Shown here: one piece after another, positions 41,771 through 51,157 of the stretch
Position numbering within the stretch: position 1 is the stretch's first letter
Layout of the letters: every line of letters starts with the position of its first letter
NCBI RefSeq assembly: GCF_017831975.1
Contig: NZ_JAFDSS010000001.1
Coordinates: 1,054,001 to 1,118,000 of the forward strand
Direction: 5' to 3'
DNA: 64,000 nucleotides
DNA from: Microbacterium terrae
Lineage (GTDB): Bacteria > Actinomycetota > Actinomycetes > Actinomycetales > Microbacteriaceae
The notes under the pieces: generated by a model
The model's database searches: none
What the model saw: the letters and a program-made list of their open reading frames with translations, nothing else
What the model was told of the DNA's origin: nothing
Translations under genes and position numbers: made by a program

Positions 41771-43114
41771 TCAGGCGCCGCCGGCCTCGACGAACCGCGT
41801 CGGGATGGCCGGATCCGACCGGCTGAGGGCGAGCGCCCGCACCGGGAGCTCCTCGCGGACCATCGCGTGGTGTTCGCGCGCGGCTTCGACGCCCCGTGGG
41901 CCCTCGTGTGCGGCATCCGGGTCTCCGGCCTGCATCAGCACGGACTGCAGCGCCCGCGCGTCGGGGTGCGACGCGGCGGCGTCGAGCTCCTCGAATCCGT
42001 CCGACACGGCGATCAGCTCGCTGGTCGCGGTGCCGCGTTCGAGGGTGCGAAACGCCGCCTTGCGCCCGCCGCGGGACCCCTTGTCGGTCGACGCCTTCGC
42101 CACCGCGACCCAGCCGCCGGCCGAGTCCTGGCGCGCGACCAGCTTGTAGACCATGCCGGCCGTGGGGGTGCCCGACCCGGTGACCACCGATGTGCCGACG
42201 CCGTAGGCGTCGACGGGGGAGGCGGCGAGGGCCGCGATCGCGTACTCGTCGAGGTCGCTCGTCACCGTGATGCGCGTGCCGGTCGCCCCGAGGCCGTCGA
42301 GCTGCTCGCGCACCGTTGCGGCCACCGTCGGCAGGTCGCCCGAGTCGATGCGCACGCCGCCGAGGCCGGTCCCGGCGACCCGGATCGCCGTGTCGACACC
42401 CGTGCGGATGTCGTAGGTGTCGACGAGGAGGGTGGTGCCGACGCCGAGCGAGGCGACCTGCGCGCGGAAGGCATCTTCCTCGGTGTCGTGCAGGAGGGTC
42501 CAGGAATGGGCGGCGGTGCCCATGGTCGGCACGCCCCAGGTGCGGCCGGCCTCGAGGTTCGAGGTCGCGCCGAAGCCGGCGATGTACGCCGCACGGGCGG
42601 CGGCGACGGCCGACGACTCGCCCGCCCTCCGAGAGCCCATCTCGGCGAGCGGGCGGTCTCCCGCGGCGATGCTCATGCGCGCCGCGGCGGTGGCGACTGC
42701 CGAATCATGGTTCAGCACGCTGAGGGCGAGCGTCTCGAGCAGCACGGCCTCGGCGAAGGTGCCCTCGACGGTCAGGATGGGAGAGCCGGGGAAGTACAGC
42801 TCGCCCTCGCGGTAGCCGGTGATCGACCCGGTGAACCGGTAGCCCTCGAGGAAGGCGACGGTGGCGGCATCCACCACCTTCTCGTCTCGCAGATACCGCA
42901 GCTCGTCGTCTCCGAAGCGGAAATCGCGGATGAGGCTCAAGAGTCGCCCGGTGCCGGCCACGACGCCGAAGCGCCGGCCGCCCGGGAGTCGCCGACCGAA
43001 CAGCTCGAACACGCACCGGCGCTGCGCGGTCCCGTCGCGCAGTGCCGCGTCGAGCATCGTGAGCTCGTAGCGATCGGTGAGCAGTGCTGTGCTCCGAGGG
43101 AAGTCCGCGCTCAT
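41771..43114 (-). CDS. pncB: Nicotinate phosphoribosyltransferase
   Basis: 447 residues. LLTDRYELTMLDAALRDGTAQRRCVFELFGRRLP is the conserved N-terminus, and EMGSRRAGE, GTAAHSW, VDTYD and VRIDSGDL surround the active site; GTSVVTGSGTPTAGMVYKLV follows. Makes nicotinate mononucleotide in NAD salvage. ATG is six bases from a TAGGCT -10 that stands back to back with the murI promoter. Confidence 0.92.
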   Translation of the reverse strand: MSADFPRSTALLTDRYELTMLDAALRDGTAQRRCVFELFGRRLPGGRRFGVVAGTGRLLSLIRDFRFGDDELRYLRDEKVVDAATVAFLEGYRFTGSITGYREGELYFPGSPILTVEGTFAEAVLLETLALSVLNHDSAVATAAARMSIAAGDRPLAEMGSRRAGESSAVAAARAAYIAGFGATSNLEAGRTWGVPTMGTAAHSWTLLHDTEEDAFRAQVASLGVGTTLLVDTYDIRTGVDTAIRVAGTGLGGVRIDSGDLPTVAATVREQLDGLGATGTRITVTSDLDEYAIAALAASPVDAYGVGTSVVTGSGTPTAGMVYKLVARQDSAGGWVAVAKASTDKGSRGGRKAAFRTLERGTATSELIAVSDGFEELDAAASHPDARALQSVLMQAGDPDAAHEGPRGVEAAREHHAMVREELPVRALALSRSDPAIPTRFVEAGGA

Positions 43115-43120
43115 GGGGTC

Positions 43121-43126
43121 AGCCTA
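43121..43126 (-). promoter_or_regulatory. -10 element, leaderless start of pncB
   Basis: TAGGCT on the minus strand, then 6 bases, then ATG at 43114. Confidence 0.6.
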
Positions 43127-43140
43127 GTGAGCAGGGCGCG

Positions 43141-43146
43141 TAGGCT
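43141..43146 (+). promoter_or_regulatory. -10 element, leaderless start of murI
   Basis: TAGGCT, then 8 bases, then GTG at 43155. Only 14 bases separate it from the divergent pncB -10. Confidence 0.6.
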
Positions 43147-43154
43147 TGACGATC

Positions 43155-44000
43155 GTGAATGATGCGCCGATCGGAATCTTCGACTCCGGCGTCGGCGGCC
43201 TCACCGTCGCCCGTGCCGTCTCGGCCCAGCTTCCCCGGGAATCGATCCTCTACATCGGCGACACCGCACGTTCCCCGTACGGACCCAAGCCGATCGCCGA
43301 TGTGCGCCGCTACTCGCTCGAGATCCTCGACACGCTCGTGGATCAGGGTGTGAAGATGCTCGTGATCGCGTGCAACACCGCATCTGCGGCGATGCTCCGC
43401 GATGCGCGCGAGCGCTACGACGTGCCGGTGGTCGAGGTCATCGGCCCGGCGGTGCGCACCGCGATGTCGACAACCCGCAACGGCCGTGTGGGCGTCATCG
43501 GCACCGCCGGCACGATCGGCTCGGGCGCGTACCAGGACATGCTCGGCGTCAACGCGCAGCTGACCGTCTTCGCGCAGGCGTGTCCGCGCTTCGTCGAGTT
43601 CGTCGAGGCCGGGGTCACCGACTCGGCCGAGGTCCTCGCCGTCGCCGAGGAGTACCTCGCCCCCCTCCGCCACGCCGGGGTCGACACGCTCGTGCTCGGC
43701 TGTACGCACTATCCGTTCCTCGAGGGCGCTATCAGCTACGTGATGGGTCCTGATGTGTCGCTCGTGTCGAGCGACACCGAGACGGCCAAGGACGTCTACC
43801 GCCAGCTGATCTCCCGCGACCTGCTCGCGGGAGCGGATGCCGCGCCCCGGCACGTCTACGAGGCGACCGGCGCGTCGGCCGACGAGTTCCTCGACCTCGC
43901 CCATCGCCTGATGGGCCGCGAGGTGCAGCAGGTGCGCCTCGTGCAGACCGGCGCGATCGAGCTGCCCCGCACTGCAGAGCTTCCCCCGCGTCTCGGCTGA
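43155..44000 (+). CDS. murI: Glutamate racemase
   Basis: 281 residues. [17 protein letters not shown], the catalytic pair Cys73 (ACNTASAA) and Cys183 (GCTHYPFL), and [11 protein letters not shown] define glutamate racemase, which supplies D-glutamate for peptidoglycan. The GTG at 43155 is preferred over a TTG at 43146 because it fits both the family start and the -10 spacing. rph follows 30 bases downstream, and rdgB after that, the usual actinobacterial order. Confidence 0.93.
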   Translation: MNDAPIGIFDSGVGGLTVARAVSAQLPRESILYIGDTARSPYGPKPIADVRRYSLEILDTLVDQGVKMLVIACNTASAAMLRDARERYDVPVVEVIGPAVRTAMSTTRNGRVGVIGTAGTIGSGAYQDMLGVNAQLTVFAQACPRFVEFVEAGVTDSAEVLAVAEEYLAPLRHAGVDTLVLGCTHYPFLEGAISYVMGPDVSLVSSDTETAKDVYRQLISRDLLAGADAAPRHVYEATGASADEFLDLAHRLMGREVQQVRLVQTGAIELPRTAELPPRLG

Positions 44001-44030
44001 GCCGCGCACCCGTTCCATCAGAGGAGAGAC

Positions 44031-44777
44031 ATGACCGACATCGTCCGCGCCGACGGCCGCGCCGTCGACCAGCTGCGCCCCGTCACCATCGAGCGCGGGT
44101 GGAGCGCCCACGCCGAGGGCTCGGCGCTCATCTCGTTCGGCGGCACCAAGGTGCTGTGCACGGCCTCGTTCACCAACGGGGTTCCCCGCTGGCTCACCGG
44201 CAAGGGCAAGGGCTGGGTCACCGCGGAGTACGCGATGCTCCCGCGTGCGACCAACTCGCGCAACGACCGCGAGTCGATCAAGGGCCGCGTCGGCGGCCGC
44301 ACCCACGAGATCTCCCGCCTCATCGGCCGTGCGCTCCGTGCCGTCGTCGACACGAAGGCGCTCGGCGAGAACACGATCGTGATCGACTGCGACGTGCTGC
44401 AGGCAGACGGCGGCACGCGCACCGCGGCGATCACGGGCGCCTACGTCGCGCTCGCGGACGCGATCGAGTGGGGTCGCGAGAAGAAGTTCATCGGGCAGAA
44501 GTCGCAGGTGCTGTTCGATTCGGTCTCGGCCGTCTCGGTCGGGATCATCGACGGCGAGCCCATGCTCGATCTCGCCTACGTCGAGGACGTCCGCGCCGAG
44601 ACCGACATGAACCTCGTCGTCACCGGTCGCGGCCTCTTCGTCGAGGTGCAGGGCACGGCCGAGGGCGCGCCGTTCGACAAGCGCGAGCTCGACGCCCTCC
44701 TCGAGCTCGGCGTCGGCGGATGCGCGACCCTGCGCGGCGAGCAGCTCGCGGCGCTCGGCCTCGAGGCGAGCGCGTGA
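44031..44777 (+). CDS. rph: Ribonuclease PH
   Basis: 248 residues. [55 protein letters not shown] in outline, and [24 protein letters not shown] are diagnostic of RNase PH, a phosphate-dependent 3' exonuclease that trims tRNA ends. ATG with an AGAGGAGA ribosome site. The stop overlaps rdgB by four bases (GTGA). Confidence 0.95.
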   Translation: MTDIVRADGRAVDQLRPVTIERGWSAHAEGSALISFGGTKVLCTASFTNGVPRWLTGKGKGWVTAEYAMLPRATNSRNDRESIKGRVGGRTHEISRLIGRALRAVVDTKALGENTIVIDCDVLQADGGTRTAAITGAYVALADAIEWGREKKFIGQKSQVLFDSVSAVSVGIIDGEPMLDLAYVEDVRAETDMNLVVTGRGLFVEVQGTAEGAPFDKRELDALLELGVGGCATLRGEQLAALGLEASA

Positions 44778-45382
44778 CCGGCGCCGATCGCCGGATCGTG
44801 CTCGCCACGCACAACCCGCACAAGGTCGAGGAGTTCCAGGCGATCGTCGCGGCGACCCGCCCCGACATCGAGGTCATCGGCTACGACGGTCCCGAGCCGG
44901 TCGAGGACGGTGTGACGTTCGCCGAGAACGCGCTCATCAAGGCGCGCGCGGCGGCGCTCCACACCGGGCTGCCCGCGCTCGCCGACGACTCGGGCATCTG
45001 CGTCGACGTGCTGGGCGGCGCGCCCGGGGTGTTCTCGGCGTACTGGGCAGGGCACGCGAAGGATGCCGTGGCCAATCGCGACCTGCTGCTCGATCAGCTC
45101 TCCGATGTCGCCGATCCGCACCGCGCCGCGCAGTTCGTCTCGACCATCGCGCTCGTGGTGCCGGGCGGTGACGAACAAGTGGTCGAGGGCCGGTGGCCGG
45201 GCCGCCTCGCCACCGCCGCAGCGGGGTCGGGCGGGTTCGGCTACGACCCCGTCTTCATCCCGACGGAGCAGCCGACGGCGGTCGAGCGCACGGTCGGCGA
45301 GTGGACCTCCGACGAGAAGAACGCCGCGTCGCACCGCGCGCGTGCCTTCGTCGCGCTGGTGCCGCTCCTCGCGGCGCTCTGA
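44774..45382 (+). CDS. rdgB: dITP/XTP pyrophosphatase (RdgB/HAM1)
   Basis: 202 residues. [56 protein letters not shown] and [13 protein letters not shown] mark the Ham1 family, which hydrolyses dITP and XTP to clean the nucleotide pool. GTG start inside the rph stop (GTGA overlap). Confidence 0.94.
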   Translation: MTGADRRIVLATHNPHKVEEFQAIVAATRPDIEVIGYDGPEPVEDGVTFAENALIKARAAALHTGLPALADDSGICVDVLGGAPGVFSAYWAGHAKDAVANRDLLLDQLSDVADPHRAAQFVSTIALVVPGGDEQVVEGRWPGRLATAAAGSGGFGYDPVFIPTEQPTAVERTVGEWTSDEKNAASHRARAFVALVPLLAAL

Positions 45383-45419
45383 CGCTTCCCCGCGGCCCTC
45401 GCGACTCGCGCGGCGCGAC

Positions 45420-45437
45420 TGAGAATCACACTCATTC
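45420..45437. promoter_or_regulatory. Possible metal-regulator operator upstream of the cation exporter
   Basis: TGAGAATCACACTCATTC is an AT-rich island with partial dyad symmetry (TGAG..CTCA and GAAT..ATTC), ending about 40 bases before the -10. It faintly resembles Fur/Zur-type boxes. Weak. Confidence 0.25.
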
Positions 45438-45478
45438 CCGACTGGGCGGGGGAGGGCCGTCCGCAGCCCGCCGCGACG

Positions 45479-45484
45479 TAGCCT
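45479..45484 (+). promoter_or_regulatory. -10 element, leaderless start of the cation exporter
   Basis: TAGCCT, then 6 bases, then ATG at 45491. Confidence 0.55.
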
Positions 45485-45490
45485 GAGGTC

Positions 45491-46408
45491 ATGCACGATC
45501 ACGCGCCCGCACCGGGCGGCATCCGCGGCGCGAGCAGCCGGCGACTTCTGGCGCTGTCGCTCGCGATCACGACGGTCGTGATGATCGTGCAGGTCGTCGG
45601 CGCCGCGCTGTCGGGCTCGCTCGCGCTCCTCGCCGACGCGGCCCATATGTTCACCGATGCGGCGGCTCTCGTGATCGCGCTCATCGCGAGCGTCGTCGCC
45701 GCGCGGCCCGCGAACGACCGCCGCACCTTCGGGTATCGCCGAGCCGAGGTGTTCGGCGCCCTCATCAACGCCGTCATCCTCATCGTGCTGTCGGTGTGGG
45801 TCGCCGTGGAGGGCATCAGGCGACTGCTCGACCCGGGCGAGGCCGAGGTCGCGGGACCGCTCATGCTGGGGGTCGCCCTGGTGGGTCTGGTGGCGAACGC
45901 CATGGCCATGTGGCTGTTGAGCGCGGCGCAGCGGACCAGCATCAACGTGCGGGGCGCGTATCTCGAGGTGCTCGGCGATCTGATCGGCTCGGCCGCGGTG
46001 ATCGTGGCGGCGATCGTGATCGTGATGACCGGATGGGTCCAGGCCGATGCGATCGCGTCGCTCCTCATCGCGGCGATGATCATCCCGCGAGCCGTGGGCC
46101 TTCTTCGCGAGGTGGTCTCGGTGCTCGCGGAGTCGGCTCCGCAGGGCACGCAGGTCGCCGACATCCGCGCCCACATCCTCTCGACCCCGGGGGTCGTCGA
46201 CGTGCACGATGTGCACGTCTGGCAGCTCACCCGCGGTGCTCCGGTGTTCAGTGCTCACGTCGTGGTCGACGATCAGGCTCTCCGCGACGGCCGGGCGGCC
46301 GGCATCCTGAACGACCTGCAGGGCTGTCTCTCGGCGCATTTCGACGTGGAGCATTCGACGTTCCAGATCGAGCCGGCCGGGCACGTCGATCACGACGCGC
46401 ACGCCTGA
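45491..46408 (+). CDS. Cation diffusion facilitator (CzcD/ZnT-like)
   Basis: 305 residues with six membrane segments. LALLADAAHMFTDAAALVIALIAS carries the HxxxD half of the transport site, FGYRRAEVFGALINAVILI is conserved, and the cytoplasmic domain has VVDVHDVHVWQLTRG. Both termini are His-rich (MHDHAPAP and HVDHDAHA), fitting zinc or cobalt efflux. The metal is not determined. Converges with ligD, 13 bases between stops. Confidence 0.9.
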   Translation: MHDHAPAPGGIRGASSRRLLALSLAITTVVMIVQVVGAALSGSLALLADAAHMFTDAAALVIALIASVVAARPANDRRTFGYRRAEVFGALINAVILIVLSVWVAVEGIRRLLDPGEAEVAGPLMLGVALVGLVANAMAMWLLSAAQRTSINVRGAYLEVLGDLIGSAAVIVAAIVIVMTGWVQADAIASLLIAAMIIPRAVGLLREVVSVLAESAPQGTQVADIRAHILSTPGVVDVHDVHVWQLTRGAPVFSAHVVVDDQALRDGRAAGILNDLQGCLSAHFDVEHSTFQIEPAGHVDHDAHA

Positions 46409-46421
46409 ACCTCCTGCTCGG

Positions 46422-49253
46422 TCAGTCTTCCCGTTGCACCTCCGCGGGGCTCTTGTCGGGGCGCAGGCCTCGCCATCGCGCTTGGCGGAGGATGCCGCCG
46501 GGCGTGAACTCGGCGAACTCGACCTCGCCGACGATCTCGGGGCGCACCCAGAGCGCGTCGGACGCGTCGAGGGCCGGCACTCCGACGAACGGATCGGTGT
46601 CGGTGCGCAGGGGCTCGAGCAGCTCACGCAGCTTCGCGAGCGCGGCATCCGAGAAGCCCGATCCCACGCGACCGGCGTAGCGGATCGCATCGCCGTCGGG
46701 GATGCCGACCAGGAGTGAGCCGATCTCGTGGGCTCGGCCGCGGTGCCCGGGACGGATGCCGCCGACGACCACCTCCTGGGTGCGGGAGTGCTTGACCTTC
46801 AGCCAGTCCTCACTTCGGACCCCTCGTCGGTACGGCGCAGCGGGGTTCTTCACCATGACCCCTTCGAGTCCGAACCGGTGCGATGCCTCGAGGGCGTCGT
46901 CGACGTCGTCGAACACGGGCGGCACGACGATCGGGTCGATGGCGTCCATTGCGACGGCTTCGAGGATGTGCCGACGCTCGTCCAAGGCCAGGCGTGCGGT
47001 GTCGTCGCCGGAGTGGGAGAGCACGTCGAACAAGAACCAGTGCACCGGCGTACGCGGCATCTCGCGCTCGATCTCGCGCGGCTTCGACAGGTTCATGCGC
47101 GACTGCAGGCGAGGGAAGCTCGGACGGCCGCGGGCGTCGAGCGCGACGATCTCGCCGTCGAGCACGCACGGCTGCGGACCGAGTCGCGCGTCGACGCGGG
47201 TGAGCTCGGGGTACTTCGCGGTGATGTCGTTGCCGCTGCGCGCACGCAGGTGCAGGCGGCGGCCGTCCCAGATTCCGATGGCCCGCACGCCGTCCCATTT
47301 GACCTCGGCCCACGCGTCGTCGCCCCAGCGCCGGGAGCGCTCGCGGGCGATGCCGGCGCTGGCGTGGGTGGCGAGCATCGGCCGCAGCTGCGCGGGCGTC
47401 GGCGGGGCGTAGCCGGCGTGTGGGGCGGCGGCGTGTGGGTCGCCGGAGTGTGGGTCGCCGGGCGGCCCCGACGTCTCCGTCGAGTCTCTCTCTATTTCGG
47501 TGATGAACTTCCGGTTCACACGCTCATTGACCTCGGAGGCGGAGGCGGAGACGGAGGCGGGCCCAGGGTCAGCGAACTCCGTGGTCGCGGCCGCACCCGC
47601 CGCTGGGGAGGGGGTGTGTGAACCAGAAGTTGAATTCCGATTCCGAGATGGTTCGACCTCCGCCGCTCCGACGGGGGTGTGTGAACCGGAAGTTGAAGTC
47701 CGTTTCCGAGATGGTTCGACCTCCGCCGCTCCGACGGGGGTGTGTGAACCGGAAGTTGAATTCCGATTCCGAGAGGGTTCGACCTCCGCCGGCTCGCCGT
47801 CGGCAGCGCTCGAGGCGTCGGCCTGCTCCGACGCCTCGACGGGCGTCCCGTCGGGCTGCGGCCGGCCCGCGGCATCCGTCTTCATCCGGTGCAGCAGCCA
47901 GGTCGACTTCTCGCCCTCGCCATCGGTGCGGATGAGCACGAGCCGAACGCGACCGAGCGGGCCGCCGGGGCTGCCGTCGAGGGTGAAGATGATCTCGTCG
48001 TCACGCCATTTCTCGAGCTCGTACCGGCCGTCGTCCCAGATCGTCATCGTGCCGGCGCCGTACTCGCCGCGCGGGATCGTGCCGGCGAAGGCGGCGTACT
48101 CCAGGGGATGATCCTCGGTCATGACAGCGAGGTTGTTACGCGTCGTCGAATGCGGGATGCCGCGCGGCACCGCCCAGCTGACGAGCACGCCGCCGCGTTC
48201 GAGACGCAGGTCCCAGTGGAGCCTGCTCGCGTGGTGCTCCTGGATGACGAAGCGCGGCAGCTCCCCGGGAGCGGCGGTCGCGCCGAGCGGATTGGCCGGC
48301 ACCGGCTCCGGCGTGCGCGCTGCGCTCCGCTTCGCGATGTACGCGGTGAGCGGGCCGTCGTCGCTCGCCCGGGCTCCCGCGTGATAGCCCAGCGCGTCGA
48401 GCGGGTCGCCGATCCGCTCGACACGCTCGAGCACCTCGCCGAGGAGCAGGTGCTGAAGCTCGGGGTCGTCGAGCTCGTCCCAGGTTCGCGGCGCCGCCGC
48501 CGTGGGCCGCGCCCGTCCGCGCAGCGAGTAGGGCGCGATGGTGGTCTTCGCCGCGTTGTTCTGGCTCCAGTCGATGAAGACGCGCCCGGCGCGCTCCACC
48601 TTCGCCATCTGACTCACGACGAGGTCGGGGTGGTCGGCCTCGATCGCGCGCGCGAGTTCACGGGCGACCAGCGAGATGTCGTCGCTCGTCTGCTCTCCGG
48701 GCAGGGCCGCGTACAGGTGTATGCCCTTGCTGCCGCTCGTGACCGGGAGCGGATCGAGCCCCATGTCCTGCAGGATCTCGCGCGCCCACCGCGCCACCTG
48801 GGCGCACTCGGCGAGCCCGACGCCGGGGCCCGGGTCGAGGTCGAGCACCATCCGGTCGGGGCGGCCGGGATCGCCCTCGGCGTCGAACCGCCACTGCGGC
48901 ACGTGCAGCTCGAGGCTCGCGACCTGCGCGAGGTAGGCGAGGGTCGCGACGTCGGAGACGAGCGGGTAGTCCTTGCTCCCCGACGAATGCGGGATCGGAT
49001 GCCGCTTCACCCACGACGGGGCACCTCGCTCGAGATCCTTCGCGAAGAACGGCTCATGGTCGACGCCCTCGGGCCACCGCAGCCGGGTCACCGGGCGGCC
49101 GACGACATGCGGGATGAGCATCGGGGCGACGCGGAGGTAGTAGTCGATCACCTCGCCCTTGGTGGTTCCCGTCTCGGGGTACAGCACCTTGTCGAGGTTG
49201 GTGATGCGCAGGCGTCTGCCGTCGATGCGCACCAGCTGTTCATCCCCGGGCAT
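46422..49253 (-). CDS. ligD: Multifunctional NHEJ DNA ligase LigD (polymerase, phosphoesterase, ligase)
   Basis: 943 residues in the mycobacterial order POL-PE-LIG. POL (about 1-300): LDKVLYPETGTTKGEVIDYY, DLDPGPGVG, SGSKGIHLYA. PE (about 340-470): FVIQEHHASRLHWDLRLE, with HDH-type catalytic residues. Ligase (about 625-943): motif I EVKWDGVRA with Lys652, GEIVAL, LEGVMVKNP, DWLKVK. The PE-LIG linker has three 21-residue repeats (EVEPSRNRNSTSGSHTPVG). Works with Ku in end joining. ATG is six bases from TACCCT, suggesting leaderless mRNA. Confidence 0.93.
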   Translation of the reverse strand: MPGDEQLVRIDGRRLRITNLDKVLYPETGTTKGEVIDYYLRVAPMLIPHVVGRPVTRLRWPEGVDHEPFFAKDLERGAPSWVKRHPIPHSSGSKDYPLVSDVATLAYLAQVASLELHVPQWRFDAEGDPGRPDRMVLDLDPGPGVGLAECAQVARWAREILQDMGLDPLPVTSGSKGIHLYAALPGEQTSDDISLVARELARAIEADHPDLVVSQMAKVERAGRVFIDWSQNNAAKTTIAPYSLRGRARPTAAAPRTWDELDDPELQHLLLGEVLERVERIGDPLDALGYHAGARASDDGPLTAYIAKRSAARTPEPVPANPLGATAAPGELPRFVIQEHHASRLHWDLRLERGGVLVSWAVPRGIPHSTTRNNLAVMTEDHPLEYAAFAGTIPRGEYGAGTMTIWDDGRYELEKWRDDEIIFTLDGSPGGPLGRVRLVLIRTDGEGEKSTWLLHRMKTDAAGRPQPDGTPVEASEQADASSAADGEPAEVEPSRNRNSTSGSHTPVGAAEVEPSRKRTSTSGSHTPVGAAEVEPSRNRNSTSGSHTPSPAAGAAATTEFADPGPASVSASASEVNERVNRKFITEIERDSTETSGPPGDPHSGDPHAAAPHAGYAPPTPAQLRPMLATHASAGIARERSRRWGDDAWAEVKWDGVRAIGIWDGRRLHLRARSGNDITAKYPELTRVDARLGPQPCVLDGEIVALDARGRPSFPRLQSRMNLSKPREIEREMPRTPVHWFLFDVLSHSGDDTARLALDERRHILEAVAMDAIDPIVVPPVFDDVDDALEASHRFGLEGVMVKNPAAPYRRGVRSEDWLKVKHSRTQEVVVGGIRPGHRGRAHEIGSLLVGIPDGDAIRYAGRVGSGFSDAALAKLRELLEPLRTDTDPFVGVPALDASDALWVRPEIVGEVEFAEFTPGGILRQARWRGLRPDKSPAEVQRED
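47506..47521. repeat. Inverted 16-base copy of the ligD linker repeat core
   Basis: AACTTCCGGTTCACAC is the exact reverse complement of GTGTGAACCGGAAGTT, found in the direct repeats at 47614-47802 (for example 47679-47694). On the coding strand it encodes part of ERVNRKFITEIE. Confidence 0.7.
47614..47802. repeat. Three tandem 63-bp repeats within ligD
   Basis: Units begin at 47614, 47677 and 47740, each opening GTGTGTGAACC(A/G)GAAGTTGAA. The period of exactly 63 bases keeps the frame and gives three 21-residue linker repeats. The last unit diverges after about 50 bases. Confidence 0.85.
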
Positions 49254-49259
49254 GGGCCC

Positions 49260-49265
49260 AGGGTA
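49260..49265 (-). promoter_or_regulatory. -10 element, leaderless start of ligD
   Basis: TACCCT on the minus strand, then 6 bases, then ATG at 49253. The divergent ku start is only 46 bases away from the ligD ATG. Confidence 0.55.
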
Positions 49266-49299
49266 GCCGTGAGCGGTGTGACGGGTGTGTACTGGTGTG

Positions 49300-50130
49300 A
49301 TGAGGGCGATCTGGAAGGGTGCGCTGACCTTCGGGCTGGTGAACGTGCCCGTCAAGGTGTATTCGGCGACCGAGGACCACGATGTGTCGCTCCACCAGGT
49401 GCACAGCGCCGACGGCGGCCGCATCCGGTACCAGCGCATCTGCGAGATCGACGGCGAGATCGTGCCGTTCGCCGACATCGACCGCGCGTACGACGACGGC
49501 GAGAAGACCGTCGTGCTCACCAAGGACGATTTCGCGGCCCTGCCCGCGGAGCGCTCGCGCGAGATCGATGTGGTGGAGTTCGTGCCGACTGAGCAGGTCG
49601 ATTTGCTGACCCTCGACAAGGCGTACTACCTCGAGCCGGACTCGACCTCGCCGAAGGCGTACGTGCTGCTGCGCAAGACGCTCGAGCAGACCGATCGCAC
49701 CGCGATCGTGCGGTTCTCGCTGCGGCAGAAGACGCGCCTCGCCGCGCTCCGCGTGCGCGGCGACGTTCTCGTGCTGCAGACGCTCCTCTGGGCCGACGAG
49801 GTGCGCGAGGCGGCGTTCCCGTCGCTCGACGAGCCGGTGAAGATCTCGGCGAAGGAGCTCGAGCTGTCGGCATCCCTCGTCGAGAGCTTCGCAAGCGACT
49901 TCGACCCGTCGGCGTACTCCGACGACTATCAGGATGAGCTGCGCACCCTCATCGAAGCGAAGCTCGAGAAGGGCGACGCCCTCGACACGTCGGAGACGTT
50001 CGCCGAGCGTGACGAGACGGATGCCGGCGGCGAGGTCATCGACCTCATGGCGGCCCTGCGGGCGAGCGTCGAGAAGTCCCGCGCCGCCCGTGCGGAGAAG
50101 ACTCCCGAGAAAGCCAAGAAGAAGGCGTAG
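49300..50130 (+). CDS. ku: Ku protein of the NHEJ pathway
   Basis: 276 residues. MRAIWKGALTFGLVNVPVKVYSATEDHDVSLHQVH and RIRYQRICEIDGEIVPFADI are the Ku beta-barrel core; the C-terminus is Lys/Ala-rich (SRAARAEKTPEKAKKKA), as in bacterial Ku tails that bind DNA. It binds DNA ends as a homodimer and recruits LigD, encoded divergently. No good ribosome site; a TACTGG segment 3' to GTG-rich sequence precedes the ATG. Confidence 0.95.
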   Translation: MRAIWKGALTFGLVNVPVKVYSATEDHDVSLHQVHSADGGRIRYQRICEIDGEIVPFADIDRAYDDGEKTVVLTKDDFAALPAERSREIDVVEFVPTEQVDLLTLDKAYYLEPDSTSPKAYVLLRKTLEQTDRTAIVRFSLRQKTRLAALRVRGDVLVLQTLLWADEVREAAFPSLDEPVKISAKELELSASLVESFASDFDPSAYSDDYQDELRTLIEAKLEKGDALDTSETFAERDETDAGGEVIDLMAALRASVEKSRAARAEKTPEKAKKKA

Positions 50131-50151
50131 CAGCCTCCGACTCCGCGGCGC

Positions 50152-50952
50152 CTACTCCTTCGAGTCGGCGGCGTCCGGTCCGCGGTGCTCGCCGTGCTCC
50201 GGTCCGCGCTCGAACACGTCGGCCTCGAGCACGAGCGCCTCCGCCTCGGCGGCATCCGTCACCACGTCTTCGCCGGCAGCTGCCGCCTTCTTCGCGGCGC
50301 TGCGCTCGCGGAGGTAGTGCCACACCGTGACCACGGCGGTGCCCCCCACCGCCGCGAGGAGGATCAGGTCGATGTAGCTCTCGACGAAGTGGGCGAGCGG
50401 AGGGATGAAGCCGATGAGGTAGCCGAACATCGTCAGGCCGAAGCCCCAGAGCACGGCGCCGATGAAGTTGTAGAGGGTGTACTTGCCCTTGTGCATGTGC
50501 CCGACGCCGGCGGCGACCGGGGCGAACGTGCGCACGATCGGCACGAAGCGGGCGAGGATCACGGTGAGGCCGCCGTACCGCACGAAGAACGCGTTGGTGC
50601 GTTCGACGTTCTTCACGCTGAACAGGCCCGATTCCTTCCGTTCGAAGACGGCAGGGCCCCCCTTGTGGCCGATGAAGTAGCCGACTTCGCCGCCGATGAA
50701 CGCCGCCAGTCCGATGAGGAGCGACACCCACCACACGTTGACGCCGAACACGCCGTTGGGCGGATAGATCTCGCCGTGCGACAGGAGGCCCGAGATGACG
50801 AGCAGCGTGTCGCCCGGGAGGAGGAAGCCGACGAGCAGTCCGGTCTCGGCGAAGACGATGAAGCACACCACCACCAGAGCCCACGGCCCTGCCCATTCGA
50901 TGATGGCCGCAGGGTCGAGCCACGGAATGAGGGCTGCGGGGACTGCGTGCAC
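50152..50952 (-). CDS. DedA family membrane protein
   Basis: 266 residues. Five or six hydrophobic segments with the DedA motifs FAETGLLVGFLLPGDTLL, FIGGEVGYFIGHKGG and ILARFVPIVRTFAPVAAGVG. The family flips or scrambles lipids such as undecaprenyl phosphate or phosphatidylethanolamine. The C-terminal 60 residues are charged (LVLEADVFERGPEHGEHRG). GTG start. Converges with ku. Confidence 0.9.
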   Translation of the reverse strand: MHAVPAALIPWLDPAAIIEWAGPWALVVVCFIVFAETGLLVGFLLPGDTLLVISGLLSHGEIYPPNGVFGVNVWWVSLLIGLAAFIGGEVGYFIGHKGGPAVFERKESGLFSVKNVERTNAFFVRYGGLTVILARFVPIVRTFAPVAAGVGHMHKGKYTLYNFIGAVLWGFGLTMFGYLIGFIPPLAHFVESYIDLILLAAVGGTAVVTVWHYLRERSAAKKAAAAGEDVVTDAAEAEALVLEADVFERGPEHGEHRGPDAADSKE

Positions 50953-51000
50953 GTGGGAATCCCGTCGGTCGGCTGTAGCGGCTCAAGGCGAGGCGAAGCG

Positions 51001-51082
51001 TGCGGAAGGTGGGACTTGAACCCACACGCCCGGAGGCACAGGAACCTAAATCCTGCGTGTCTGCCAGTTTCACCACTCCCGC
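51001..51082 (-). tRNA. tRNA-Leu (anticodon TAG)
   Basis: 82 bases with a long variable arm (class II). Acceptor GCGGGAG pairs with CTTCCGC, the anticodon loop is TTTAGGT with TAG, and the T-loop GGTTCAAGTCC is intact. CCA is not encoded. Confidence 0.93.
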
Positions 51083-51157
51083 GAGTGGGTTCAGTCTACT
51101 GTCGCGGCTGTGTGCCGGCTGTGGGGCTGACCCCCGTATCGGGAGGGGTGGCGGAGG

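Noticed and set aside
47614..47802. Tandem repeats considered as a CRISPR array
   Set aside because: The units are contiguous 63-bp direct repeats without unique spacers and keep the ligD frame.
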